From NCBI GenBank assembly GCA_945861585.1, contig CAMAVC010000017.1:1-44865 (forward strand): a stretch of 44,865 nucleotides of DNA, read 5' to 3'. Position numbers and translations under genes: made by a program. Position 1 is the stretch's first letter, and every line of letters starts with the position of its first letter. The stretch comes from Planctomicrobium piriforme (GTDB taxonomy: Bacteria; Planctomycetota; Planctomycetia; Pirellulales; UBA1268). Below the pieces are notes generated by a model. That model saw only the letters and a program-made list of their open reading frames with translations. It made no database searches and was not told the origin of the DNA. Of this stretch, positions 26,913 to 34,672 are shown one piece after another.

Positions 26913-27453
26913 GCAGCGCGACCACGGCAGCAGCCATGTCGGCTTCGTCGCGGGAGCGATAGCCCGTCCACACCGCCCGCACGGTGGCATCGGGGCCGAT
27001 CAGATACGTGGTTGGATACGCGCCGAAGCCGAACGACGAGGCGAAGATGGTGCGGGCCATGCCGTCGGGGTCGGCCCAGGCGTCGAGCGAGAGCCGTTGC
27101 GAGGCGAGAAACTCCGTGGTCGTGGCGGTGATCTCTTCGAGATCGTCCGGCCCGGCGCCGCCGCACGACACGGCCACAAGTTGGAACCGCGGATCGTCGG
27201 CAAGGCGGGCGGCGAGCCGGGCCATGCCGGGAAGTTCGCGGCGGCAGGGGGGGCACCAGGTGCCCCAGAAGTTGAGGAGCGTGACCTTCTCCGCGAACGT
27301 CGGGGCCGGGCGGCCGTGATCGGCGAGCGCGACGAGCGGCAGCCTGCCGACGGTGCGGCCGATGGCGGGGTGGCTCGCGTCGGGGCCGGCGCAGCCGGCG
27401 AGCGAGGAGATCGTGATCGCAGCGAGGAGAAAGCGTACAAATCGCATTGTCAT
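26860..27453 (-). CDS. TlpA-like thioredoxin lipoprotein
   Basis: The 197-residue protein has a lipobox (ISSLAGC, cysteine near 21), so it is a predicted lipoprotein. A TlpA/ResA thioredoxin fold follows with the active site NFWGTWCPPCRRELP near 65-78 and the cis-proline region YPTTYLIGP near 143. Such proteins reduce or exchange disulfides on the periplasmic face of the membrane. The start may be ATG 27453 or, two codons later, ATG 27447. The C-terminal 17 codons overlap the 3' end of thiE on the other strand, and the Pro/Gly-rich tail beyond the fold lies in that overlap. Confidence 0.87.
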   Translation of the reverse strand: MTMRFVRFLLAAITISSLAGCAGPDASHPAIGRTVGRLPLVALADHGRPAPTFAEKVTLLNFWGTWCPPCRRELPGMARLAARLADDPRFQLVAVSCGGAGPDDLEEITATTTEFLASQRLSLDAWADPDGMARTIFASSFGFGAYPTTYLIGPDATVRAVWTGYRSRDEADMAAAVVALLKTVPEGVPAGGRPGDR

Positions 27454-27498
27454 AGGATGGGCTCGAGCCTGTCACCGAATTGTTTGCGGGACCGTCGA

Positions 27499-28068
27499 GT
27501 GTACGAAGTCGAACTGAAGTTTCGCGTGGCCGACCTGCCCGCGGTCGAAGGCAGGCTCGCCGCGCTCGGGGCCCGCTTCGCCGCGCCTGTCGAGCAGGTC
27601 GATCGCTACTTTGCCCATCCGGCCCGCGATTTTGCCCAGACCGACGAGGCTCTGCGGCTGCGCCGGGTGGGAGACGAGATCGCGATCACGTGGAAGGGCC
27701 CACGGCTGGCCGGCGGTGGCAAGACGCGCCGCGAGATCGAATTGCCCCTCGAGACAGTTTCGCAGGCTGACTCCGCAGGGACGTCGCCGACGCTCGATCG
27801 CTGGACAGAACTGCTCGAGGCCCTCGGCTTCCGGCGGGTGCGCGAGGTCGTGAAGCGGCGCCGTACGGCACGGCTCGCGTGGCAGGGCGCCGAGGTTGAG
27901 ATCGCCCTCGATGCGGTCGCCGGGCTCGGGGACTACATGGAACTGGAGTTGCTCGCAGCGGCGGACGAGGTGCCTGCGGCGCAGGCGCGGATCGAGGCCT
28001 TGGCGAGCGAACTTGGCTGCGGGCCGCCCGAGCCGCGAAGTTATCTCGAGATGGTGTTGGGGTCGTAG
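27499..28068 (+). CDS. CYTH-domain protein (class IV adenylate cyclase-like)
   Basis: The 189-residue protein starts at GTG with YEVELKFRV, giving the ExExK signature of the CYTH superfamily. DEALRLRRVGDEIAITWKGP and RREIEL follow, then VKRRRTARLAWQG and EIALDAVAGLGDYMELEL, the expected alternating charged strands of the tunnel fold. CYTH members bind triphosphates: class IV adenylate cyclases, thiamine triphosphatases or inorganic triphosphatases. The CyaB-like text (LGDYMELE) favours that group, but activity cannot be assigned. An in-frame open stretch upstream to 27097 is antisense to the TlpA-like gene. The stop TAG lies within a palindrome (see 28065-28090). Confidence 0.85.
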   Translation: MYEVELKFRVADLPAVEGRLAALGARFAAPVEQVDRYFAHPARDFAQTDEALRLRRVGDEIAITWKGPRLAGGGKTRREIELPLETVSQADSAGTSPTLDRWTELLEALGFRRVREVVKRRRTARLAWQGAEVEIALDAVAGLGDYMELELLAAADEVPAAQARIEALASELGCGPPEPRSYLEMVLGS

Positions 28069-28090
28069 GACAGGCTGAAGCCTGTCCTAC
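28065..28090. terminator. Perfect palindrome holding both convergent stop codons
   Basis: GTAGGACAGGCT and AGCCTGTCCTAC are exact reverse complements separated by GA. The plus-strand CYTH gene uses the TAG at 28066-28068 and the minus-strand lactonase uses the TAG at 28087-28089, placed symmetrically. It is the longest version of the REP-like palindrome and can form a strong hairpin in both transcripts, so it may act as a bidirectional terminator although it lacks a T-tract. Confidence 0.75.
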
Positions 28091-29244
28091 AGCGGCCGGA
28101 AGCGGATGCACACCGGGCTCGGTACGTCGATCGACTGGCCAGTGAACGTGAGCCGGCCCGTCGTCTGGTCAATCGCGAACACCGTCACCGTGTTCGAATC
28201 CTGGCCGCCGGCGAGCAGGAACTTTCCCGTGGGATCGAGGACGAAGTTTCGCGGCGTCTTGCCGCGGATCGGCTCAACGCCCAGGAGCGTGAGGTTTCCC
28301 GTCGCCTCATCCACGCGGAACATCGCAAGCGAGTGATGGCCGCGGTTCGAGGCATAGATGAATTTTCCATTCGGATGGGCCACGATCTCGGCGGTCGAAA
28401 AGCCGGTGCGCTCCGTCACGTCGGCGGGCAGCGTCGAGAGCGTCTGAAACTTCGTGAGCGTGCCCGCAGCCGGATCGAACGCGAAGCCGGTGACCGTGAG
28501 ATCGAGCTCGTTGACGGCGTAGCCGAAACGGCCGCTTGGATGAAACGCAAAATGCCGTGGGCCGGCGCCGGGCTTCGTGGCCCCGAAGCCATGCGGGGCG
28601 AGCGTCGCCTTGGTCACGTCGAGCGAGTGGACGAGCACCTTGTCGATGCCGAGGTCGCAGCTGATCGCGAAGCGGCCGTCCGGCGCGGGATAGATCGAGT
28701 GGCCGTGCGGCTTCTCCTGCCGCTTCTCGTTGACGCTCTTCCCCTCGTGCTGAATGAAGCCTCCCGGCGTGCCCGGCACGACGGGCCGCAGGCCGCCGTC
28801 GGCGTCGAGCCCGAGGCAGATCACGCTCCCGCCGCTGTAGTTGGCTGCGAGCACCACCTTGCCCGTGCGCTCGACCGACACGTGGCAGGGGCCGGGGCCG
28901 CCCGACGGCTGCTCGTTCTTTTTTGTGAGCGTGCCGCTGGGCTCGTCGATCGTAAACGACAGAATGCCGCCCGTCGGCTTGCCGTCGGCGCCCGCGATTT
29001 CCGAGACCGCGTAGAGCACCGGCAGCGTCGGATGAAACGCGAGAAACGATGGATTCCTGGCCGTCGTCGCGAGCACCGGCGGCGAGAGCGATCCTTTCTC
29101 AGTGTCGAACCGGGCGACGTAGACGCCCTCCGACCCCGTCTTGGCATTCGTATAGGTGCCGAACCACACGGGCACCTCGGCGGACTGGGCTGAGGTCGCG
29201 AGCACGATCAGAACCAGGCAGACGATGTTGCGGGCGATTCTCAT
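28087..29244 (-). CDS. Secreted lactonase-type seven-bladed propeller protein
   Basis: The 385-residue protein has a signal peptide (cleavage near AQSA) and then the lactonase family pattern: VWFGTYTNAKTGSEGVYVA, NPSFLAFHPTLPVLYAVSE, GGPGPCHVSVERTGKVVLAA, GPRHFAFHPSGRFGYAVNEL, FIYASNRGHHSLAMF, GKTPRNFVLDPTGKFLL. It belongs with YbhE-type 6-phosphogluconolactonases, but the signal peptide puts it outside the cytoplasm, so a different lactone or sugar substrate is likely. I prefer ATG 29244, which has GAGGTG just upstream, over GTG 29253. The stop codon is provided by the palindrome shared with the CYTH gene. Confidence 0.87.
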   Translation of the reverse strand: MRIARNIVCLVLIVLATSAQSAEVPVWFGTYTNAKTGSEGVYVARFDTEKGSLSPPVLATTARNPSFLAFHPTLPVLYAVSEIAGADGKPTGGILSFTIDEPSGTLTKKNEQPSGGPGPCHVSVERTGKVVLAANYSGGSVICLGLDADGGLRPVVPGTPGGFIQHEGKSVNEKRQEKPHGHSIYPAPDGRFAISCDLGIDKVLVHSLDVTKATLAPHGFGATKPGAGPRHFAFHPSGRFGYAVNELDLTVTGFAFDPAAGTLTKFQTLSTLPADVTERTGFSTAEIVAHPNGKFIYASNRGHHSLAMFRVDEATGNLTLLGVEPIRGKTPRNFVLDPTGKFLLAGGQDSNTVTVFAIDQTTGRLTFTGQSIDVPSPVCIRFRPL

Positions 29245-29327
29245 GGACGGCACCTCGAAAAACCTTCATGCTCGCTGCTTGGCGCGGCACACGCCGTGCG
29301 ATCGCCGATTCCCATTGATCCTACCCG

Positions 29328-30620
29328 ATGTCTGCGCCTCCTCTCGACTCCGCCGGTGACCCGGCCTCGGTGACCCGCCGCGAGACGCGCAACACGCTCT
29401 GGATGGAGCTCTACCAGGTCGTCGTCCGCGTCGGCTGGATCTTCAAGACCGAGACGATCATCATGCCCGCGGTGCTCGACGCCGTGGTCGACTCGGGCAC
29501 GCTCCGCGGCCTGCTGCCCGTGCTCAATCGTGGCGGCCAGAGCGTGCCGCCGCTGTTTGCCGCCGGCCCGCTCGCCCGCATGCCGCAGAAGAAATGGGCG
29601 CTCGTGCGGACGAGCCTGGCGATGGCGGCGTGGTTCGGCATCCTCGCCGTCGCCTGGCAGCCGTTGGCCGAGTGGCGGCCGGATCTGCTCGCCGCGCTCT
29701 TTCTCGTACTCTACGCGCTCTTCTCGGCGTCGAACGGCGTCAACCAGCTCGTGGTGGCGTCGCTCCAGGGCAAGCTCATCTCCCCCGGCTATCGGGGCCG
29801 GGCGATGGTCGTGAGCGTGGCAGTGGGCAGCGTGCTCGCGATCGTGGCGGCCGTCCTGTTGCTCGGACCGTGGCTCGAGGAGCCAAACGGCTTTCCGAAG
29901 ATCTTCGGCGCGACAGCCGCGTTTTTCGCGCTCGCTGCGGTGCTCCCGCTGTTTCTCGACGAGCCGGCCGATCACGCTGAGCATGCCCTTCAAGAGAGCG
30001 ATCGTGGCAGCCGCGCAGGACGGCTCTTCGCCGAGTGGGCCACGGCGCTGCGCGCCGACCCGGCGCTCTCGCGGCTCTGCCTGGTCGCGGCCTGCTTCTC
30101 GGCGGTGCTCATGCTCTTTCCGCACTACCAAGCCTTCGCCCGCGACCGGCTCGGGAGCACACTCAGCAGCCTGCTGACGTGGGTCGTGGTGCAGAACGCC
30201 GCCACCGGGATCGTGAGCCTCGTCGTGGGGCCGATGTCGGATCGCCGCGGCACGCGGATCGTGCTGATCTGGCTCGTCGCCCTCTCCGCGACCACGCCGC
30301 TCGTCGTCACGCTCCTCTCGCTGCTCGCGCACCGCGTGGCCGTGGAGTGGTTTTGGATCGTCTACGCGCCCCTGGGCCTCAACCCGCTCTCGCTCAAACT
30401 GTTCACGAATTACGCGCTCGAGCTCGCGCCCGGGCCAGCCGAGCATCCGCGCTACGTGAGCATCGTGGGAGGGGCACTTGCCGCGCCGTTCGTGCTCTCG
30501 CCGCTCATCGGCCTGGCGGTCGATACGGTCGGCTTCCGGCCCGTGTTCGTCGCGGGCGCTGCCGTGATCGCCGCCGGCGCCGGCCTCGCGATCCGGCTGC
30601 CCGAGCCCAGACGGCGGTAA
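29328..30620 (+). CDS. Major facilitator superfamily permease
   Basis: The 430-residue membrane protein has about 11-12 hydrophobic segments in two halves, with a central charged loop at about 200-235. The MFS loop motif appears as GPMSDRRGTRIVLIW in the second half (about 300-315). The first half has KLISPGYRGRAMVVS at the equivalent position. This layout fits a transporter of a small solute or drug; the substrate is unknown. It is divergent from the lactonase gene, with 83 bp between starts. A 99-bp spacer separates it from the cysteine-rich gene that follows. Confidence 0.82.
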   Translation: MSAPPLDSAGDPASVTRRETRNTLWMELYQVVVRVGWIFKTETIIMPAVLDAVVDSGTLRGLLPVLNRGGQSVPPLFAAGPLARMPQKKWALVRTSLAMAAWFGILAVAWQPLAEWRPDLLAALFLVLYALFSASNGVNQLVVASLQGKLISPGYRGRAMVVSVAVGSVLAIVAAVLLLGPWLEEPNGFPKIFGATAAFFALAAVLPLFLDEPADHAEHALQESDRGSRAGRLFAEWATALRADPALSRLCLVAACFSAVLMLFPHYQAFARDRLGSTLSSLLTWVVVQNAATGIVSLVVGPMSDRRGTRIVLIWLVALSATTPLVVTLLSLLAHRVAVEWFWIVYAPLGLNPLSLKLFTNYALELAPGPAEHPRYVSIVGGALAAPFVLSPLIGLAVDTVGFRPVFVAGAAVIAAGAGLAIRLPEPRRR

Positions 30621-30719
30621 AAACGCCGATTGCGGCCGGCGGTGTCGCAGCCGTATGCTCCGGCGGGAGTGGCGGTCGTCCGCCTGCCCTCAATGCAAAT
30701 TCACATGGAGATCCAGGTC

Positions 30720-31154
30720 ATGAAGTCGATCAATCTTGCTGGTCTGTGCGTGGCCGTCCTCTGCTCGGCCATGGTCGCCTCGGCTGCCGTCAAGGAGCCG
30801 AAGGACGCCAAGTGCCCCGTGTCGGGCAAGGGCTGCAACCCCGAGAAGAGCGTGGCCTTCGACGGCGGCAGCGTCTACTTCTGCTGCGGCAACTGCGAGA
30901 AGGCGTTCGAAGGCGATTCGGCGAAGTTCGCCGCCAAGGCCCACCAGCAGATGGTGAGCACCGGCCAACTCGTGCAGAAGGGCTGCCCGTTCAGCGGCGG
31001 CGCCGTGAAGCCGGGCACGCAGCTGGCGATCGGTGACGCCGAGGTCGGTTTCTGCTGCCCCAACTGCAAGGGCAAGGTCGAGAAGGCGTCGGCCGACGAC
31101 CAGGTGAACATGGTGTTTGGCACCATCGAGAAGGGCTTCGCTCCGGCGAAGTAA
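30720..31154 (+). CDS. Secreted two-repeat cysteine-rich (YHS-like) protein
   Basis: The 144-residue protein has a signal peptide (cleavage near MVASA-A, about 23) and two homologous units of about 55 residues. Unit 1 has CPVSGKGCNPEKS and VYFCCGNCEKAF; unit 2 has CPFSGGAVKPGTQ and VGFCCPNCKGKV. The CP...CCxxC spacing resembles YHS/TRASH-type metal-binding modules. A secreted protein with two such modules could bind copper or another metal, but no ligand is proven. GGAG lies about 10 nt before the ATG at 30720. It is followed by a palindrome that may end its transcript. Confidence 0.78.
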   Translation: MKSINLAGLCVAVLCSAMVASAAVKEPKDAKCPVSGKGCNPEKSVAFDGGSVYFCCGNCEKAFEGDSAKFAAKAHQQMVSTGQLVQKGCPFSGGAVKPGTQLAIGDAEVGFCCPNCKGKVEKASADDQVNMVFGTIEKGFAPAK

Positions 31155-31159
31155 TGGAG

Positions 31160-31177
31160 GACAGGCTTCAGCCTGTC
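31160..31177. terminator. REP-like palindrome after the cysteine-rich gene
   Basis: GACAGGC-TTCA-GCCTGTC begins 6 nt after the TAA stop of the cysteine-rich gene. It forms a 7-bp stem with a 4-nt loop, without a T-tract. Confidence 0.6.
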
Positions 31178-31212
31178 ATCCCTCGATTCATCCCTCGATT
31201 CATCCCTCGATG
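31177..31212. repeat. Three tandem 12-bp units
   Basis: CATCCCTCGATT occurs three times head to tail, the last ending in G instead of T. It abuts the palindrome and is not in a gene. It resembles slippage-generated DNA. Confidence 0.8.
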
Positions 31213-31218
31213 TAGTGC

Positions 31219-31406
31219 ACCGGCTCGGGGTTACCCCGTACCGTCTCGCCGGACGTTCGCCTCCGCCCTCCAGGCTTCGGCTCACTCGGATGTGCCTGCG
31301 CTGCGCCATCCATGGCTTCGCTGGTCACATACGCCGGCTCAACGGTAGGGGTAACCCTTCGCCTCCCGTACTCATGGGAAGCCCGAGGCGTAAGCCGAGA
31401 GGATGC
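31219..31406 (+). repeat. Dispersed element, single-arm copy C
   Basis: It matches the left arm of copy B almost base for base (GGCTCGGGGTTACCCCGTACC, TCGCCGGACGTTCGCC, CCATCCATGGCTTCGCTGGT) and then ends with AGCCCGAGGCGTAAGCCGAG, the left half of the hairpin repeat at 9583. No inverted partner arm is present. The whole 31155-31519 spacer holds repeats and no gene. Confidence 0.75.
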
Positions 31407-31493
31407 TTTGCGTGTGCTGCCGCCGGCCCGATCATCCGCATATGCCCCGTGAAAATGGCCTAGGGGTGCTGCGGCAAACGTGAAATACTCCCG

Positions 31494-31513
31494 CCGCGAA
31501 TCGCTTCGCGGAG
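31494..31513 (+). promoter_or_regulatory. Hairpin over the lpxB ribosome-binding site
   Basis: CCGCGAA-TCGC-TTCGCGG is a perfect 7-bp stem with a tetraloop, directly followed by AGTTTTTC and the ATG of lpxB. The Shine-Dalgarno GGAG (31510-31513) overlaps the descending arm, so folding would hide it. The stem followed by Ts also looks like a weak terminator. Either would limit lpxB expression. Confidence 0.5.
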
Positions 31514-31519
31514 TTTTTC

Positions 31520-32755
31520 ATGCGCGTGTTCTTGTCTGCCGGTGAGCCTTCGGGCGACCATCATGCCGCGCTGCTCGTGCGCGCGATCCGTGCGCGGCGG
31601 CCCGATGTTGAGTGCGTCGGGCTCGGGGGGCCGTGCATGGCGGCCGAGGGCTGCACGCTCGTCGCCGATCTCACGCAGCTCGCCGTGATGTGGTTTCTGC
31701 GGGTGATCCTCAATATTCACCGATTCGTCGATCTCGCGCGGCAGGCCGAGCGGAGCTTTCTCGACGCCCGCCCCGACGTCTGTGTGCTCGTCGATTTCCC
31801 GGGGTTCCACTGGTGGCTGGCCTGGCGGGCGAAGCGGCACGGCATCCCGGTCGTCTTTTATTGCCCGCCGCAGATCTGGGCTTGGGCGAGTTGGCGGATC
31901 GGGAAGATGCGCCGCCTCGTCGACCACGTGCTCTCCGCGCTCCCCTTCGAGCATGACTGGTTCACGGCCCAGGGAATGCGCAGCACGTATGTGGGGCATC
32001 CATTCTTCGATGAGCTCGAGGATGCCGTGCCTCGGCGGCGCGACGAGGCGGCACCGCTCGTGCTGCTCCTGCCCGGATCGCGCGGGCAGGAGATCGAGGG
32101 CAACCTCGCCTCGATCCTGCGGGCCGCCGCGCTCGTCAAGGCCCGCGTGCCCGCGGCGCGGTTTGCCATCGGCGCCCTCCACGAGCGACACGCCACGCGG
32201 ATTCGCGAGATGCTCGCCGCGCAGCAGCAGGCCCTCGGTGGCCTCGACGTCGCCGTCGAAGCGGCCTGCACCCGCAGCCTGATCACCGTGGCCGCCTGTG
32301 CGATCGCCGTGAGCGGTTCGGTGTCGCTCGAGCTGCTCGCCTCGCGTGTGCCCACCGTGATCGTCTATCGGATCAGCGGCCTGGCCTACGTCGTGCAGAG
32401 CTGGTATCGCCGGGTGCGGTTCATCACGCTCGTGAACCTGCTCGCCTGCCGCGATCCGATCGGGCCGGTGCGGCCCACGCTCCTGCCGCCTGCGGCGGTC
32501 GAGGCGGCCGATCCCGAGGCTGTATACCCCGAGTATCTCGCCGTGCAGGATCCTGCCCGCGAGGCAGCGGCGCATGTGGTCGCATGGCTCACCGATCCGG
32601 TTGCCCGGGAGCATGCGATCGGGCGGATCGAGGCCGTGGCGGCGCGGGTGGCGACGGGCGGCTCGGCGGCCCACGCTGCCGACGCCGTGCTCACGATCGC
32701 CTCTGGCGGCCGCGCGACGGTCGGCATGCCGCTCCCGGCGGCCCGGGCGGCATAA
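31520..32755 (+). CDS. lpxB: Lipid-A-disaccharide synthase
   Basis: The 411-residue GT19 enzyme joins UDP-2,3-diacylglucosamine and lipid X to make the lipid A disaccharide. Family text is intact: FLSAGEPSGDHHAALLVRAI at the start, VGLGGPCMAAEG, VDFPGFHWWLA, VFYCPPQIWAW, ALPFEHDWF, YVGHPFFDE, LLLPGSRGQEIEGN, and SGSVSLELLA near the C-terminal active-site region. Length is slightly over the usual 380. It is translationally coupled to the M50 gene (stop TAA and start ATG share one A). Its presence supports lipid A synthesis in this planctomycete. A hairpin covers its ribosome-binding site. Confidence 0.95.
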   Translation: MRVFLSAGEPSGDHHAALLVRAIRARRPDVECVGLGGPCMAAEGCTLVADLTQLAVMWFLRVILNIHRFVDLARQAERSFLDARPDVCVLVDFPGFHWWLAWRAKRHGIPVVFYCPPQIWAWASWRIGKMRRLVDHVLSALPFEHDWFTAQGMRSTYVGHPFFDELEDAVPRRRDEAAPLVLLLPGSRGQEIEGNLASILRAAALVKARVPAARFAIGALHERHATRIREMLAAQQQALGGLDVAVEAACTRSLITVAACAIAVSGSVSLELLASRVPTVIVYRISGLAYVVQSWYRRVRFITLVNLLACRDPIGPVRPTLLPPAAVEAADPEAVYPEYLAVQDPAREAAAHVVAWLTDPVAREHAIGRIEAVAARVATGGSAAHAADAVLTIASGGRATVGMPLPAARAA

Positions 32756-33543
32756 TGGCGGGGATGTTTCTCGCCGAGCCACAGCCGACGCCCGCCGACC
32801 TGCAGTTTTCGGTTCTGCGCGTGCCCGTGCGGGTGAGTGCGTGGTTTTGGGTGGCGGCGGCGCTCCTCGGCTGGAACGTGTGCCAGGCGCTCGCCGGCTC
32901 CGATCAACGGGAGCTGCTCCGCTATCTCGTGGCCTGGGTGGTGGTGGTGTTCGTGTCGCTGCTCGTGCATGAGCTCGGCCATGCACTCGCGTATCGCTGG
33001 TTCGGGCAGTCAGCCCACGTGGTGCTCTACCACTTTGGCGGCTTGGCGATCCCCGATGCCTGGGGCCAGCGCGGCGCGCGGCGGCCGCTCGAACGCTTGC
33101 TCGTGTCCGCCGCGGGACCGCTCGCGCAGCTCATGCTCGCTGCTTTGGTCGTGGTGGGACTTGCAGCCGCGGGCTTCCGTGTGCCGCTGCCGCTGCCCGG
33201 GCTCGGCGATGCCCTCGGGCTCTCGGAGGGGCAGCCGCTGCCCTCGAGACTCGCGTTTGCGGTCGTCTGGTTTCTGCTGCAGGTGAACATCTTCTGGCCG
33301 CTCATCAATCTCCTGCCGGTGCCGCCGCTCGACGGCGGGCAGATTGCCCGCGAGGCGCTCCTGGCCGTCGGCATCGACGACGCCCCGCGGATCGCCGGCC
33401 TCCTGGGCGCGGTCACCGGCGGCCTCGTCGCCTTCTGGGCCTACTCGAACGGTGAGCCGTACCTCGGCATCATGTTCGCGATGCTCGCCGTCTCCTGCTG
33501 GCAGAACCTGCCGGGAAACACGCCGTGGCGCCGGTGGAACTGA
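32755..33543 (+). CDS. M50-family site-2-type membrane metalloprotease
   Basis: The 262-residue protein has four to six hydrophobic segments. The zinc motif HELGH lies in LLVHELGHALAYRWF (about 72), and the third-ligand motif appears as NLLPVPPLDGGQI (about 186), the standard M50 pair. It matches the small rhomboid-like M50 group that cleaves within the membrane; targets are unknown. It begins inside the stop of lpxB (TAATG) and overlaps the next gene by 19 bp, so the three genes form one operon. No PDZ or CBS domain is seen. Confidence 0.86.
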   Translation: MAGMFLAEPQPTPADLQFSVLRVPVRVSAWFWVAAALLGWNVCQALAGSDQRELLRYLVAWVVVVFVSLLVHELGHALAYRWFGQSAHVVLYHFGGLAIPDAWGQRGARRPLERLLVSAAGPLAQLMLAALVVVGLAAAGFRVPLPLPGLGDALGLSEGQPLPSRLAFAVVWFLLQVNIFWPLINLLPVPPLDGGQIAREALLAVGIDDAPRIAGLLGAVTGGLVAFWAYSNGEPYLGIMFAMLAVSCWQNLPGNTPWRRWN

Positions 33544-34310
33544 CGGGCTCGCGCCGCGCGGTCGTGGTGCTCGGCGCGAGCAACGTGTCGCGTGGCCTCC
33601 CGCGGCTCGCCGCCACGGCCCGGGTCCGTGCCGCCGGCCCGCTCGATCTCTTCGTGGCCGCCGGTCACGGCCGCGGCTACGGCGTCTCAACCCGCGTCTG
33701 GCAGCGGCGGCTGCCCTCGATCCTCTCGAGCGGCTTGTGGCGGGCGCTCGATCGCGAGCGGGCAGATCAGCCGCTGGCCGTGATCACCGACGTGGGCAAC
33801 GAACTGCTCTACGGCCTCGGCGTGAGCGCGGTGGCGAGCGCCGTGCGCGAGGCCGCTGAGCGACTCGCCGATCGCGGGGCCAGGCTCGCGATCACGGGCC
33901 TGCCGATCGCGGGCATCGGGCGCGTCGGCCCCGTGCAGTATCGCCTTCTGCGCACGCTCTACGTGCCCGGCTGCCTGCTTTCGCTCGCCGAGATCAAGGA
34001 CGCCTCTCGGTGGCTCGACGACGAACTCCAGGCGATCGCCGCCGACACGGGCGCCACGTTTCTCGAGCAGCCGGCCGAATGGTATGGCGTCGACGCGATC
34101 CACGTTCGCCGTCCGCATCTCGACGCCCTCTGGCACCGCGTCTGCGACACGTGGACCCTGCCCGCCGCTGCCACTCGGCCTCGCGCGACGCTCACCGACT
34201 GGGCCGCGCTTGGTTCTCGCGCCGCCGAGGTGCGTTCGCTCGGCCGCATCACGCGGCTCACACGTCAGCCGGTGATCGATCGCGATGCGTTGCGCGTGTG
34301 GCTGTATTGA
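33525..34310 (+). CDS. SGNH/GDSL hydrolase-like protein
   Basis: The 261-residue protein has LGASNVSRG near 16-24, where the nucleophile Ser block of SGNH enzymes is expected, then FVAAGHGRGYG, DVGNELLYG near 89 (the Asn block) and DAIHVRRPH near 190 (Asp-x-x-His). Together these suggest an SGNH-type esterase, although the order GASN is not the classical GDSL. It has no signal peptide. The start is GTG 33525, overlapping the protease gene by 19 bp; GTG 33534 is possible. The stop TGA directly abuts repeat element D. The substrate is unknown; a role in envelope lipid or glycan deacylation would fit its place after lpxB. Confidence 0.68.
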   Translation: MAPVELTGSRRAVVVLGASNVSRGLPRLAATARVRAAGPLDLFVAAGHGRGYGVSTRVWQRRLPSILSSGLWRALDRERADQPLAVITDVGNELLYGLGVSAVASAVREAAERLADRGARLAITGLPIAGIGRVGPVQYRLLRTLYVPGCLLSLAEIKDASRWLDDELQAIAADTGATFLEQPAEWYGVDAIHVRRPHLDALWHRVCDTWTLPAAATRPRATLTDWAALGSRAAEVRSLGRITRLTRQPVIDRDALRVWLY

Positions 34311-34632
34311 GCGCGCCGGCTTCGGGCTCCCCATATCCCGTCGCCGGACGTTCGCCTTCGCCCTCCAGGCTCCGGCTCACTCGGATTTGCCTGCGCTGCG
34401 CCATCCATGGCTCCGCTGGTCAAATACGCCGGCGAGCGGGACACGGGGAGCCCGAAGCCTACCTCAACTCAATCAGGACGGTGAGGCTCGGGGTTACCCC
34501 TGCCGTTGAGACGGCGTATGTGACCAGCGCAGGCAGGAAGCCGGAGCGCAGGCACATCCGAGCGAGCGAAGGCCAGGATGGCCGCAGAGAGCGTCCGGCG
34601 AGACGGTACGGGGTAACCCTGAGCCGGCGCGC
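34311..34632. repeat. Dispersed inverted-arm element, copy D (most complete)
   Basis: It begins GCGCGCCGGC and ends GCCGGCGCGC, a perfect 10-bp terminal inverted repeat. The left arm (34311-34432) and right arm (about 34507-34632) are inverted copies about 120 bp long, both with the core TCGCCGGACG (or its complement), the CCATCCATGG or CCAGGATGG block and a GGTTACCCC-like end. About 75 bp of unrelated sequence lie between. It starts at the first base after the SGNH gene stop. There is no coding potential. MITE-like or large-hairpin RNA are both possible. Confidence 0.75.
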
Positions 34633-34645
34633 CAGAGTTGAAGAT

Positions 34646-34664
34646 GGTAAGCGGGACGCTTGCC
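34646..34664. repeat. REP-like palindrome GGTAAGCG-GGA-CGCTTGCC
   Basis: An 8-bp stem (one G-T pair) with a 3-nt loop, the reverse-oriented relative of the palindrome at 2170-2188. It sits between element D and the mrp remnant, in a convergent spacer. Confidence 0.7.
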
Positions 34665-34672
34665 CCACGGGG

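Noticed and set aside
31177..31212. CRISPR array
   Set aside because: Three 12-bp units without spacers are a simple tandem repeat. No array with regular spacers or cas gene was seen anywhere in the window.
34311..34632. Calling the inverted-arm element an insertion sequence
   Set aside because: No transposase frame fits within 322 bp, and no target-site duplication is visible at the ends, so only a non-autonomous or structural repeat can be claimed.
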